The notes beneath the pieces are model-generated. The model saw nothing but the letters and a program-made list of their open reading frames with translations, searched no databases and had not been told where the DNA came from. A DNA stretch of 64,000 nucleotides from Myxococcales bacterium (GTDB lineage: Bacteria; Myxococcota; Myxococcia; Myxococcales; Anaeromyxobacteraceae): positions 186,001 through 250,000 of the forward strand of contig JAJZQX010000002.1 of NCBI GenBank assembly GCA_021806645.1, written 5' to 3'. Shown here one piece after another: positions 8,001 through 15,914 of the stretch (positions within the stretch are counted from its first letter, which is position 1; each line of letters starts with the position of its first letter). The translations under genes were made by a program, and so were the position numbers.

Positions 8001-10024
8001 CCGGAGGGGGCGATGGTGTCGAGGCAGAGGACGGTGCCCGCAGGCGTGGCTGCGCCGCTCCCGACCGCGGCTCGCGCGTAGGCCCCGCAGGCGCGGCCGG
8101 CGGCGGTGGCGAGGATGTCGTAGCTGCCGGGGGGCAGCGCCGCGGTGGTCCAGGCGCCGCTGGCACCCGAGGTGGCCACGGCCGAGAAGGAGGTGCCGTT
8201 GAAGGCGGTGCCGGTGATCGAGATGCCCACGCCGGGGCTGGCCAGGCCGTCGCCTCCCCCGGGCAGGTTGGTGAGCGTGGCCGTGCCGGTGAGCGCGCCG
8301 GCCGCCACGGGAAGCGTCATGGCCGGCGCGGTGGCGGTGGCGCCGGCCAGCGCCAGCACGGTGGTGGCCTGGCTGGTGAACCAGGTCTTGCGCGCGGCCA
8401 CGGTGTAGCTGCCGCCGGACAGGCTCACCGGGACCCCCTCGAAGCGGTAGGCGCCGCTGGCGTCGGTGACGGCCGCGGCCACCGGCACGTCCACACCGGC
8501 CAGCGTGACCACCACGCCGGAGAAGTCGGTGCCAACGCCGAAGCCGGTGATGCCACCCGCCGAGAGCGAGACGGTGCCGGCCACGGTGCCGAGGCTGACC
8601 GACAGCGTCACGTCGGGAGCGGCCGCCGCGCCAGCGGTGACCGCCAGGCCGGAGCGCGAGGCCGTGTCATAGCCGGCCTTCGAGAAGGCGAGGGCGTAGG
8701 TGCCCTGGGCCAGGCCCCCGATGGACCAGGCGCCACCGGCTCCGGTGGTGGTGGCGCCCGTCACGGCGGAGCCGTTCACGTCGGTGCCGCTCAGGGTCAC
8801 GCTGACGCCGGCGGCGCTGCCCCGCTCCACCGCCACCGTGCCCGAGAGGGAGCCGGTGGTGGCCAGGCCCAGCGTGGCCGGGGTCACGACGGTGACCGCG
8901 CCCGGGGTCACGTCGAAGCCCGCGCTGGTGGACGAGGTGTAGGCGGCGCGCTGGAACGTGGCGGCGTACCCGGTGCCGACCCTCAGCCCGGCGACCACCC
9001 ACAGGCCAGCGGAGTCGGTGACGGTGGTGGCCGAGTCCGGGCCGCCGGAGACCGTCACCACGGTGCCGGCCTGGCTGGCCGCGCCGGTGGCGGTCACCAG
9101 TCCGGAGGCGCCGCCGCGCGAGGCCGCCACCGCCATGGCGCCGACGGCCACCGCCTGGCTGGCGGAGACCGAGAGCCCCACCGGGGCGGTGGTGTCGTAT
9201 TCGGCGCGGGACAGTGTGAGCTGGTAGCTGCCCGCCACCAGGCCGGTGAAGGAGAACGCGCCGGCGACCCCGGTGGTGACGGTGCGCGACACGGCCGCGC
9301 CGCGGAAGTCCGCGCCCACCAGGCCGGCGGTGGTGCCGGCCACCGCGCCCAGCACCTCCAGCACGGCGGTGCCGGTGATGGAGGCGGTGGCTACCGGGGA
9401 CAGCTCCAGGGGCGCCACGCTGGCGCGGGCGCCGGCCGTGACCACCACGCCGGTGGCTGCGCCGGGCTGCCACTCCGGGTCCTTGCGCGCCGCCAGCGCG
9501 TAGGTGCCAACCGGGAGCCCCGTCAGCGTGAACGCGCCCCCCGCGTCGGTGAGGCCGGTGGCGGAGGCGCCGTCCGGACCGGTGGCGGTCACCACCACGC
9601 CGGCCGACGAGGAGGCCAGCGGCAGCGTGACGGTGCCGGCCACCTCGCCGCGCGCCAGGCGGAGCGCCACCGGCGCCGTGGCCACCGTCTTCTCTCCGTC
9701 GTCCAGCGTGACCACCACGCCGGTGAGCGACGCGTCCAGGTACCGGTCGCGGCGGAGCTGCACGCTCCAGGTCCCGGGCGGCACGTTGGGCAGGCTCCAG
9801 GCGCCGGTGGCGTCGGTGGTCACCGAGCCCACTCCGGGCACGCTCACGTCGATGCCCGACAGAGCCGGCGCGACGCTGCCGATGGCCTCCAGCGTCACCG
9901 ACCCCGTGAGGGTGGCGCGCGCCTGGAGCGCGGGCGGCGTCCCCGGATCGAACGGGTTCTGGTGGTCGGGCAGGCCGCAGGCCGTCGCGAACAGCGCGAC
10001 CGCCACGAGGATGGCTCGCATCAT
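5015..10024 (-). CDS. Giant lipoprotein with carboxypeptidase-regulatory-like repeats
   Basis: This is a 1669-residue exported protein. The N-terminus MMRAILVAVALFATACG fits a lipoprotein signal with Cys just after residue 15. The first half is a chain of about eight beta-sandwich repeats of the carboxypeptidase-regulatory-like/CnaB kind (pattern GxxxGTV...V.LSG...T..TTGAGGAWSIGGLAQGTYAL). Then come Ig/fibronectin-like segments with a cysteine-rich loop (CSCSCGDARLVC). The last third holds repeated acidic motifs such as GADGVFGTADD and GPDGLFNTGDD that resemble calcium sites, perhaps in a propeller-like fold. GGGGGA before the first of two ATGs sets the start. It is divergent from the ice-binding-like gene, and the two may share control. 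Probably a surface or adhesin-like protein; the function is unknown. Confidence 0.8.
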   Translation of the reverse strand: MMRAILVAVALFATACGLPDHQNPFDPGTPPALQARATLTGSVTLEAIGSVAPALSGIDVSVPGVGSVTTDATGAWSLPNVPPGTWSVQLRRDRYLDASLTGVVVTLDDGEKTVATAPVALRLARGEVAGTVTLPLASSSAGVVVTATGPDGASATGLTDAGGAFTLTGLPVGTYALAARKDPEWQPGAATGVVVTAGARASVAPLELSPVATASITGTAVLEVLGAVAGTTAGLVGADFRGAAVSRTVTTGVAGAFSFTGLVAGSYQLTLSRAEYDTTAPVGLSVSASQAVAVGAMAVAASRGGASGLVTATGAASQAGTVVTVSGGPDSATTVTDSAGLWVVAGLRVGTGYAATFQRAAYTSSTSAGFDVTPGAVTVVTPATLGLATTGSLSGTVAVERGSAAGVSVTLSGTDVNGSAVTGATTTGAGGAWSIGGLAQGTYALAFSKAGYDTASRSGLAVTAGAAAAPDVTLSVSLGTVAGTVSLSAGGITGFGVGTDFSGVVVTLAGVDVPVAAAVTDASGAYRFEGVPVSLSGGSYTVAARKTWFTSQATTVLALAGATATAPAMTLPVAAGALTGTATLTNLPGGGDGLASPGVGISITGTAFNGTSFSAVATSGASGAWTTAALPPGSYDILATAAGRACGAYARAAVGSGAATPAGTVLCLDTIAPSGLVLGAPAVTPPQLPGYTAAASVVVPVAVQATDATSPPNLSGYQLARGPSPDWSVATLVTGTPSSLTFGGLVADARNVLWARPIDTAGNAGAAASVEVIQDSQDPVAPTLSTARAVVDSTSATVTISGSEGDANFYRYESVTATVAATASCPATSAATFTATTPSTAVSLAADQKTCFYARAVDRAGRISGQALIEVTSDLIPPTSPTIAPLYDPSLLTVHAEYADFFVTAPATDLPAGGGVAWKNVAWVEVDTGSGYRALCPKAACRTGGVYSPCSCSCGDARLVCDGATFKAIRVPLLDGTSNSVGIRAVDLAGNVGSGASQLVSTATSLLPVDVGTESATNPRGRGRLLGYRFTDVYLRLRDLGADGRPDAGDNACNIGALGTVVPRIAVLGPRAVVHGDGNLVLTVRRPGPDGLFCTAANDDTWFTFYTAPATVTVRNVTGSMNHARRREYAAWVERTNADGTDTVKVQEPNSGGYLFRFDPFITMPAPATLYTLAAGTNVQDLLMGGDCMLSSFAWPWSFRVDCKAGGLGNATGASTWMLPSTAIAASLSSDGLLLGWLESAAGAPRLHVRSAGRDRLYGTIDDTDVTRLAPGAAPGGADLTIEPGHMVVSETGVSSGSYWLLHWSAGPDGAFDDAPGADDTVARVLPSSIPRHSPSLLSGGLVAYGVFGDGVNLADVLAADLATYRWEAIESNGLSGLGTNGAGTLFFHRGYNLTARLPDGTEQQGGFYASSFAAAGSYLVTVQGSTVNRRIRAGTSWFGAPTAVYTGTPWQVAAGDGRALLNVSEGGLSRYRVADLSVASPTTTLLPIIAGTTPGNNGIGISAAMVAYQCLSSGWNACVHHPGADGVFGTADDVTLVLNRPSTGLPYGAYGLAVQGDKIAFRDENGNLTVAGTGPDGLFNTGDDTEDVLGPAGSGSAGNLTVAGDFAAWLQTSPTGGLQVMVADLAKGTQRQVSHHVSMKESLAIDRSGRLSWIDFGFSAPAIFLSAP

Positions 10025-10256
10025 AGGGTGTCCCCCAACTTCGCAAGAGAAAGCAGGATAAGCTGATCCTTCGGGCTGGATCCAGACCGTTGGACCGCCG
10101 TGGTCGCCATGGGATCTCGAGCACGGCTGGCGCTCATCTTGCTGCCGGCGGCCGGTGCGATCGATCGTCCAATAGCTTGATTTCACGGCGATTTGATTGA
10201 TGACGCGAAACCTGTCATAAGTGCGGGCTGGTGGATGGCTACCGCGCCTGCGGGTC

Positions 10257-10271
10257 GAGTCCTGCGGACTC
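10257..10271 (+). promoter_or_regulatory. Hairpin in the leader of the DUF3494 gene
   Basis: GAGTCC and GGACTC form a perfect six-base stem with a three-base loop, 31 bases before the GTG start of the DUF3494 gene. The 278-base divergent spacer (10025-10302) around it is richer in A/T than the genes (for example the TTGATTTCACGG region near 10180) and must hold promoters for both neighbours. I could not match it to a known riboswitch. Confidence 0.3.
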
Positions 10272-10302
10272 CTCGCCGCGCAGCCTCCTCGAAGGAGCAA
10301 CC

Positions 10303-11415
10303 GTGAAATACGTCAAGTCGTCCCGACTGGGGCGAAGCGCCGCCGTGCTGGCGCTTTCGCTGGCGGTCGGTTGTGGTTCGACGGGATCCAGCTCACCTAC
10401 GACGCCTCCACCGCCGGGCGCCCCGACCGTCCTGGCCACCACGCCGGTCAACGGGGCCTCCAACGTCTCCCTCGCCGGGAACGTCAGCGCGACCTTCAAC
10501 AAGGCGATGGATCCGACCACGCTCACCGTGGCCACCTTCACGCTGACCTCCGGGGTGACGGCCGTCCCGGTCGCGGGCACGGTGGATTACGCCGACCCGA
10601 CGGTGGTCTTCCGGACAGCCGCCCCGCTGTCCGCCAACACCACCTACACCGCGACCATCAGCACGGTGGCCACCAGCGCCTCGGGCACGGCCCTGACGAC
10701 CATGCTGGTCTGGAAGTTCGACACCAACACGAACCTGGTCCCGGTGTCGGGCGTGAACCTGGGGTTGGCCGGCCACTACGCGATCCTGGCCAAGAGCGGG
10801 ATCTCCACCGTGCCGAGTTCGGCCATCACCGGGAACCTCGGAGTCAGCCCCGCCGCCGCCACCTACATCACCGGCTTCTCGCTCACCGCGGATCCCTCCA
10901 ATGTCTTCTCGACCGCTTCGCAGGTGGCCGGGAAGGTATACGCCGCCGACTACGCGGTGCCCACGCCCTCCGACCTGACGACGGCCGTCCTGGACATGCA
11001 GCTCGCCTACACGGAAGCCGCGGGCCGCACCGCCGGGTTCGCCGAACTGGGCGGCGGCAACCTCGACAGGTTGACCCTCGGCCCGGGCGTCTACCGCTGG
11101 AGCTCCGACGTCCTGATCACGAACGTGGTCACGCTCAGCGGCTCCGCGACCGACGTCTGGATCCTGCAGATCGCCGGGAACCTCGGCATGGGCAACGGCG
11201 CGCTGATCCGGCTCGTCGGAGGGGCGCGGCCCAGCAACATCTTCTGGCAGGTGGCCGGGCTGGTGGACCTCGGGATGAGGGTGAACGCCGAGGGCCTCTT
11301 CCTGTCGAAGACGTCGATCACCATGGGCATCGAAGCCCTGGTCAACGGCCGGCTCCTGGCCCAGACGGCGGTGACCCTCAACCAGAGCACGGTCGTGGAA
11401 CCCACGCCCTGGTGA
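10303..11415 (+). CDS. Ice-binding-like (DUF3494) lipoprotein with Ig-like domain
   Basis: The 370-residue product starts VKYVKSSRLGRS and has a lipoprotein signal ending AVGC (Cys near residue 25). Residues about 40-145 form a bacterial Ig-like (Big_5) domain, with TTPVNGASNVSLAGNV and FNKAMDPTTL. Residues about 150-370 match the DUF3494 ice-binding beta-helix family: LGLAGHYAILAKSGIS, AITGNLGVSP, LGPGVYRWSSDV, WILQIAGNL, NIFWQVAG and a closing VNGRLLAQTAVTLNQSTV. AAGGAG at 10292-10297, five bases before GTG, fixes the start. Many DUF3494 proteins come from non-cold habitats and act as adhesins or surface layers, so ice binding is not assured. Confidence 0.88.
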   Translation: MKYVKSSRLGRSAAVLALSLAVGCGSTGSSSPTTPPPPGAPTVLATTPVNGASNVSLAGNVSATFNKAMDPTTLTVATFTLTSGVTAVPVAGTVDYADPTVVFRTAAPLSANTTYTATISTVATSASGTALTTMLVWKFDTNTNLVPVSGVNLGLAGHYAILAKSGISTVPSSAITGNLGVSPAAATYITGFSLTADPSNVFSTASQVAGKVYAADYAVPTPSDLTTAVLDMQLAYTEAAGRTAGFAELGGGNLDRLTLGPGVYRWSSDVLITNVVTLSGSATDVWILQIAGNLGMGNGALIRLVGGARPSNIFWQVAGLVDLGMRVNAEGLFLSKTSITMGIEALVNGRLLAQTAVTLNQSTVVEPTPW

Positions 11416-12364
11416 GTGGGTCCGCGTTCGGACCGCAGGCGGGCCTGCCTCGACGGCGTCCACCCCATCCCGGCGGCTTTCCCTGGTCGGGCCGCGAGTA
11501 ATCGCACACGCCGTCCGGGAAGATGGCCTCGAGCTGGGCCAGCTCCCCGGAGGTGAAGGACGTCGAGCCGTAGGTGCCTTCCGCGAGGGCCTCGGCGAGC
11601 GGCCGGAGCGCGCACTTGAACATGTCGCCCGCCAGGTCGTCGCCCGCGACGATGCGCGAGCTCGACTTGATCGGATACGCCGCCGTGCACGGGCCCGGCG
11701 CGCGGTGGTCGAGGATGCCGTCCCAGACGTGGCGGCCGGAGGCGATCAGGTTGCCGGAGGCGTCGGTGCACTTGTCCACGAACGCGGCCGGCCGCCGGCC
11801 GGTGGTCAGCCAGGTGTCGAGCACGCCGAGCGCGTCCCCGATCCGGGCCGGGATGTCCGCCTCGCTCCCGGTGAACCAGATCACCTGGTTCCGCACGTGC
11901 CCCTCGCGCCGGATCATCCGCTGGCGCGTCGAGAAGGACTGCCGGGCGTTGTGCATGTTGAGCTGCGGCTCGAGGTAGGGGCGGAGGTCGATGAGCGGGA
12001 GGTCCGCCTCCCCGGTGAACACGTGGCCCGAGGTGTAGGCCGCGTGCATGGCGCCGATGTCGCCGGGCCGGCGGGGGCTCGGCGCCCACCCGGCTCCGAG
12101 CGGCATCCGGCAGGCCGCCGGGTCGCGCCTGGCGTTCAGCGAGTCGAACGGGTCCTGGTACGGGTTCCACTGCACGTAGTCGGGCTGCTCCTTCCAGCTG
12201 CCCACGCAGGCGTTGATCTCGACGAACTCGGCGGCGCTGATGCGGCCGTCCCGGAGCGCCGCCAGGCCGTATTGCACGCCGACGTTGTCGGTGGGGATCG
12301 GCGCGTAGCCGTTGGCGTCCACGCCGTAGATGTTGGCGAGGTCGTTGAAGTGCGTCCAGCGCAT
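11378..12364 (-). pseudogene. C-terminal remnant of a DUF6351 family protein
   Basis: The readable part begins MRWTHFNDLANIYGVDANGY and contains DNVGVQYGLAAL, GDIGAMHAAYTSGHVFTGE and FPDGVCDYSRP. These are landmarks of the C-terminal half of DUF6351 proteins, which are usually about 700 residues. Only about 328 residues remain. Upstream of 12364 the frame has no family similarity and no signal peptide, so the N-terminal half appears lost. The last 45 or so residues after CDYSRP look like read-through, and the frame overlaps the end of the convergent DUF3494 gene by 38 bases. Probably a pseudogene. Confidence 0.7.
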
Positions 12365-12611
12365 GCTCGCCACCACGGAGGCGGGGTAAGGGGTGCAACG
12401 AAAGAGTTCCCGGGGACGGGCTTCGGGAACCGTGACTCGAGAACCGAAGTGATCCAGTTCGTCGATGGTTCCGCGGCATCGACTGTTCCCTCCGCGAGTC
12501 AGGTCGGGGAGGCAGCCCACCAGTCCGGCATCGGGCACGTCCCGGCGGATGGCTGCCGGGGACATGCCCCGCGCTACCTGCGCCGCCCGCCCGTCGAGTA
12601 GACTCGGCCCC
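12365..12611. other. Gap between DUF6351 remnant and proB
   Basis: I see no gene in these bases. They probably contain the deletion edge of the DUF6351 gene and the proB promoter: a TAGACT box at 12599-12604 lies seven bases before the proB GTG. Confidence 0.4.
12599..12604 (+). promoter_or_regulatory. Candidate -10 box for proB
   Basis: TAGACT ends seven bases before the GTG start of proB. No Shine-Dalgarno lies between and no good -35 (only CCTGCG) precedes it. The spacing implies a near-leaderless message. Confidence 0.35.
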
Positions 12612-13742
12612 GTGCCGAGAAGCGCCCTCCCCCGCGTCCGCCGCCTCGTCGTCAAGGTGGGGACGGGCTCCCTCACCGACGCCGCCGGTCGCTTCGACCG
12701 GGAGAACTGCCACCGGCTGGCCGCCGAGCTGGCCGCCGTCGCCGCCGGCCGCCGGCTGGTGCTGGTCTCCTCCGCCGCCATCACCCTCGGGGCGCAGCGG
12801 CTCGGCCTGACCCGCCAGAAGGGTCGCCCCTGGGACATCGCCACCAAGCAGGCCTGCGCCGCCGTCGGCCAGCCCCACCTCATGAACGAGTGGGCCGAGG
12901 CCTTCGCCGCGCACCACCTCACCGTGGCGCAGCTGCTCCTCAGCGCCGACGACCTGGCCAGCCGCAAGCGCTTCCTCAACGCGCGCCACACCTTCGAGCA
13001 GCTCCTCTCGCGCGGCGTGGTGCCGGTGGTCAACGAGAACGACACGGTGGCGGTGGACGAGATCAAGGTGGGCGACAACGACTCGCTGGCGGCGCTGGTG
13101 GCCGGCTGCGTCGAGGCCGAGCTGGTGGCCATGCTCACCGACGTGGAGGGGCTCTACGACCGCGACCCGGCCGAGCCGGGCGCGCGGCTGCTCCACCACG
13201 TGGCGCGCGTCACCGCCGAGGTGGAGCGGGTGGCGGGCGGCGCCGGCAGCGAGCACTCGACCGGCGGGATGGCCACCAAGGTGAAGGCGGCCAGGAAGCT
13301 GGGCGCCCAGGGCGTGGCCACCGCGCTCCTCTCCGGACGTCGGCCGGGCGCGCTGGCGGCGCTGCTCGCCGGCGAGGCGGTCGGCACCGTCTTCGCCCCG
13401 GCGGCGCGGCGGCTCTCGGGGCGCGACGGCTGGCTCACCACGGCGGCCAAGGCGCGCGGCCTGATCCTGGTGGACGCCGGGGCGAGGCGCGCCATCACCG
13501 AGCAGGGCAAGAGCCTGCTGCCGAGCGGCATCAAGGGGGCGCAGGGCCACTTCGGCGTGGGCGATCCGGTCGAGCTGGCGGTCGACCCGAAGCAGCCCTT
13601 CGCCCGCGGCCTGGCCGGCTACGGGGCCGACGACGTGCGGCGGCTGGCCGGAAAGAAGACCTCCCAGATCGAGGAGGTGCTCGGCTACCGGAACACCGAC
13701 GAGGTGGTCCACCGGAACGATCTGGTGCTGCTCGACTCGTGA
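12612..13742 (+). CDS. proB: Glutamate 5-kinase
   Basis: A 376-residue enzyme that phosphorylates glutamate with ATP in the first step of proline synthesis, in the cytoplasm. The amino-acid kinase domain starts [13 protein letters not shown], followed by [28 protein letters not shown] with [12 protein letters not shown], and [16 protein letters not shown]. The C-terminal 100 residues are a PUA domain ([23 protein letters not shown]). The length matches the kinase-plus-PUA form (E. coli 367). The GTG start gives [11 protein letters not shown]; an in-frame ATG further upstream would add an implausible cysteine/arginine leader. proA follows 61 bases later. Confidence 0.95.
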   Translation: MPRSALPRVRRLVVKVGTGSLTDAAGRFDRENCHRLAAELAAVAAGRRLVLVSSAAITLGAQRLGLTRQKGRPWDIATKQACAAVGQPHLMNEWAEAFAAHHLTVAQLLLSADDLASRKRFLNARHTFEQLLSRGVVPVVNENDTVAVDEIKVGDNDSLAALVAGCVEAELVAMLTDVEGLYDRDPAEPGARLLHHVARVTAEVERVAGGAGSEHSTGGMATKVKAARKLGAQGVATALLSGRRPGALAALLAGEAVGTVFAPAARRLSGRDGWLTTAAKARGLILVDAGARRAITEQGKSLLPSGIKGAQGHFGVGDPVELAVDPKQPFARGLAGYGADDVRRLAGKKTSQIEEVLGYRNTDEVVHRNDLVLLDS

Positions 13743-13803
13743 CCCGGCCCTGGCACCGTGCCTGGGCCGTGGCACTAGTGATATGAGGTGCGGCGAGCAC
13801 GCG

Positions 13804-15087
13804 ATGGACAACCAGAACATCGACCTGGACGGCGAGATGCGGGCCCTGGCCACCGAGGCCAAGGCGGCCGCGCGGCTGCTCTCGCACGCGCCCACCGCCC
13901 GGAAGGACGCCGCCCTCCGCGCCGGCGCCCAGGCCATCCTGGCCCGGCAGGAGATCATCCTGGCCGCCAACCGCGAGGATCTCGCCGCCGCCGCGCAGGC
14001 CGGCAAGAACGCCGCCTGGCTCGACCGGCTGGCGCTCGACCCGCAGCGGCTCGCCGGCATCGCCGCCGCCATCGAGGAGGTGGCCTCGCTCCCCGATCCC
14101 ATCGGGCAGGTGACCGACTCCTGGCGCCGCCCCAACGGGCTCGAGGTGCGCCGGGTCCGCATCCCGCTCGGCGTGGTGCTGATGGTCTACGAGGCGCGCC
14201 CCAACGTGGCGGCCGAGGCGGCCGCGCTCTGCGTGAAGAGCGGCAACGCCGTCCTGCTCCGCCCCGGCTCCGACGCGCTCCGCTCCTCGCTGGCCCTCTG
14301 CGACGCCTTCGCCGAGGGGCTGGCCCGGGCCGGGCTGCCGGCGGCGTCGGCGCGGGTGGTCCCGACCAGCGATCGCGAGGCCACCTTCGCGCTCCTGCAG
14401 CTCGACGATCTCATCGACCTGGCCATCCCCCGCGGCGGCCCGTCGCTGATCCGCGCCGTGTCCGAGCGCTCGCGGGTGCCGGTGGTGAAGCACTTCATGG
14501 GAGTCTGCCACCTCTTCCTCGACGCCAGCGCCGACGCCGGGCGGGCCGTGGCGCTGGCGGTCAACGGCAAGGTGCAGCGTCCGTCGGCCTGCAACGCGCT
14601 CGAGTGCCTGCTGGTCCACCGCGACGCCGCCGCCACGCTGCTCCCGCCGGTGGGGCGGGCGCTGGCCGACCAGGGCGTGGAGCTGCGCTGCGACCCGACC
14701 TCGCTCACCCTGCTGGCCCGCGCCGGGGTGCCGGCGACGGCGGCGCTGGCGGACGACTTCGGCCGGGAGTTCCTCGACCTGATCCTGGCCGTGCGCGTGG
14801 TGCCGGACCTCGACGCCGCGCTCGACCACATCGCCCGCCACGGCACGCTCCACACCGAGTCGATCCTCACCCGCGACCTCGCCAGCGCCCGGCGCTTCGA
14901 GCGGGAGGTGACGGCCAGCGCCGTGATCGTCAACGCCTCGACCCGGTTCAACGACGGCGGCGAGCTCGGGCTCGGCGCAGAGATCGGCATCTCCACCAGC
15001 AAGCTCCACGCCTTCGGGCCGATGGGGCTAAACGAGCTCACCACCCGGAAGTTCGTGGTAGAGGGCGAAGGGCAGACCCGGGCCTGA
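13804..15087 (+). CDS. proA: Gamma-glutamyl phosphate reductase
   Basis: A 427-residue NADPH-dependent aldehyde-dehydrogenase-fold enzyme that reduces glutamyl phosphate to glutamate-5-semialdehyde, the second step of proline synthesis. Visible landmarks are [46 protein letters not shown], the catalytic-cysteine segment [15 protein letters not shown], and [23 protein letters not shown]. The start at [11 protein letters not shown] is preferred because GGCGAG lies at a suitable distance; an in-frame ATG at 13783 would add seven residues but has no ribosome-binding site. A near-palindrome (CCTGGCAC and GTGCCTGG) lies in the proB-proA gap. Confidence 0.95.
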   Translation: MDNQNIDLDGEMRALATEAKAAARLLSHAPTARKDAALRAGAQAILARQEIILAANREDLAAAAQAGKNAAWLDRLALDPQRLAGIAAAIEEVASLPDPIGQVTDSWRRPNGLEVRRVRIPLGVVLMVYEARPNVAAEAAALCVKSGNAVLLRPGSDALRSSLALCDAFAEGLARAGLPAASARVVPTSDREATFALLQLDDLIDLAIPRGGPSLIRAVSERSRVPVVKHFMGVCHLFLDASADAGRAVALAVNGKVQRPSACNALECLLVHRDAAATLLPPVGRALADQGVELRCDPTSLTLLARAGVPATAALADDFGREFLDLILAVRVVPDLDAALDHIARHGTLHTESILTRDLASARRFEREVTASAVIVNASTRFNDGGELGLGAEIGISTSKLHAFGPMGLNELTTRKFVVEGEGQTRA

Positions 15088-15107
15088 ACGGGCCGCGAGA
15101 GGAACGA

Positions 15108-15713
15108 ATGGCGACGAAGAGGAAGACCCCGGCGAAGAAGGCTCCTGCGCGGAAGGCTCACGGAGGGAAGGCCCCCGGCAAGAGAGCGCCGGCCAGGAAG
15201 TCCAGCGCCGGTGGACGCCCGGCCTTCAAGGCGGGCGGCTCGAAGGGGAAGAAGAAGCAGGCGCTGGAGCGGAAGCTCCCCCGCAAGTACGGTCCGCGCC
15301 GCAAGCTTCCGAGGTCGATCGGCCGCGAGGCGGCGCCGCCGGTGGTCCGGCCCGACGCCAGCCTCCCCGATCCCGGGCGCGACACGGCGCTGGCGGTGGC
15401 CGCGGCCGGTCTCGAGAAGAAGGCCGAGGACCTCCTGATCTTCGACGTGCGTGGCCTCTCCTCCTACGCCGACTATCTCGTGCTCATGACCGCCGACTCG
15501 GATCGGCAGGCCGGGGCCATCGCCGACCACGTCGACCAGCAGCTCAAGGCGGCCGGACACGGCAAGATCGCCGTCGAGGGGTACGAGACCGGCAACTGGA
15601 TCATCGTGGACTACGGCGACGTGGTCACCCACGTCATGGGCCGGGAAACCAGGACCTTCTACGATCTCGAGGGGCTCTGGGCCGACGCGCCGCGCGTCGA
15701 GATCAAGGGCTGA
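15108..15713 (+). CDS. rsfS: Ribosomal silencing factor RsfS with long basic N-terminal tail
   Basis: Residues about 95-201 are the RsfS/Iojap domain: LAVAAAGLEKKAEDLLIFDV, YADYLVLMTADSDRQAGAI, EGYETGNWIIVDYGDVVTHVM and YDLEGLWADAP. This domain binds ribosomal protein L14 and blocks subunit joining when nutrients are scarce. Family members are usually 105-130 residues. Here about 90 residues rich in Lys, Ala, Arg and Pro (repeats such as APARK and GGKAPGKRAPARK) precede the domain and resemble histone-H1-like tails. GAGAGG eleven bases before the ATG supports the start. It lies 20 bases after proA and is probably co-transcribed. Confidence 0.92.
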   Translation: MATKRKTPAKKAPARKAHGGKAPGKRAPARKSSAGGRPAFKAGGSKGKKKQALERKLPRKYGPRRKLPRSIGREAAPPVVRPDASLPDPGRDTALAVAAAGLEKKAEDLLIFDVRGLSSYADYLVLMTADSDRQAGAIADHVDQQLKAAGHGKIAVEGYETGNWIIVDYGDVVTHVMGRETRTFYDLEGLWADAPRVEIKG

Positions 15714-15914
15714 TCCGGTCCACTTTTCCCGGAACTTCCGCTCGATTCGCCCGCATCCGCCTTGCGGCCCGAGCGGGTCGATCTGCTACACTCGCCGCCC
15801 CTCAGTGGCACCGGGCGGCACGGGGATCGTGGTGGCCGGCAAGCGGCCGCCTCACCTGGAACGCCCATCAACTCGGCACCGCGGAGCGACTCACGCTCCG
15901 CTGTTGGAGGCACG

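Noticed and set aside
5810-10066. A 1418-codon open frame on the plus strand opposite the giant lipoprotein gene
   Set aside because: It is the complement of a GC-rich gene with few stops. Its translation is a Gly/Arg/His/Ala mixture with no signal, domain or periodicity, while the minus strand gives a clean lipoprotein.
10025-10302. Possible riboswitch in the leader of the DUF3494 gene
   Set aside because: I looked for the cyclic di-GMP (GEMM) and cobalamin cores and found neither. Only a small hairpin is supported.
12465-12611. N-terminal extension of proB from an upstream start
   Set aside because: The extra residues are Cys/Arg-rich without similarity to glutamate kinase, and the conserved fold begins right after the GTG at 12612.
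11091-14162. A 1023-codon minus-strand frame over proB and the DUF6351 region
   Set aside because: proB and the start of proA on the other strand are certain. The product has no family features except where it happens to overlap neighbouring genes.
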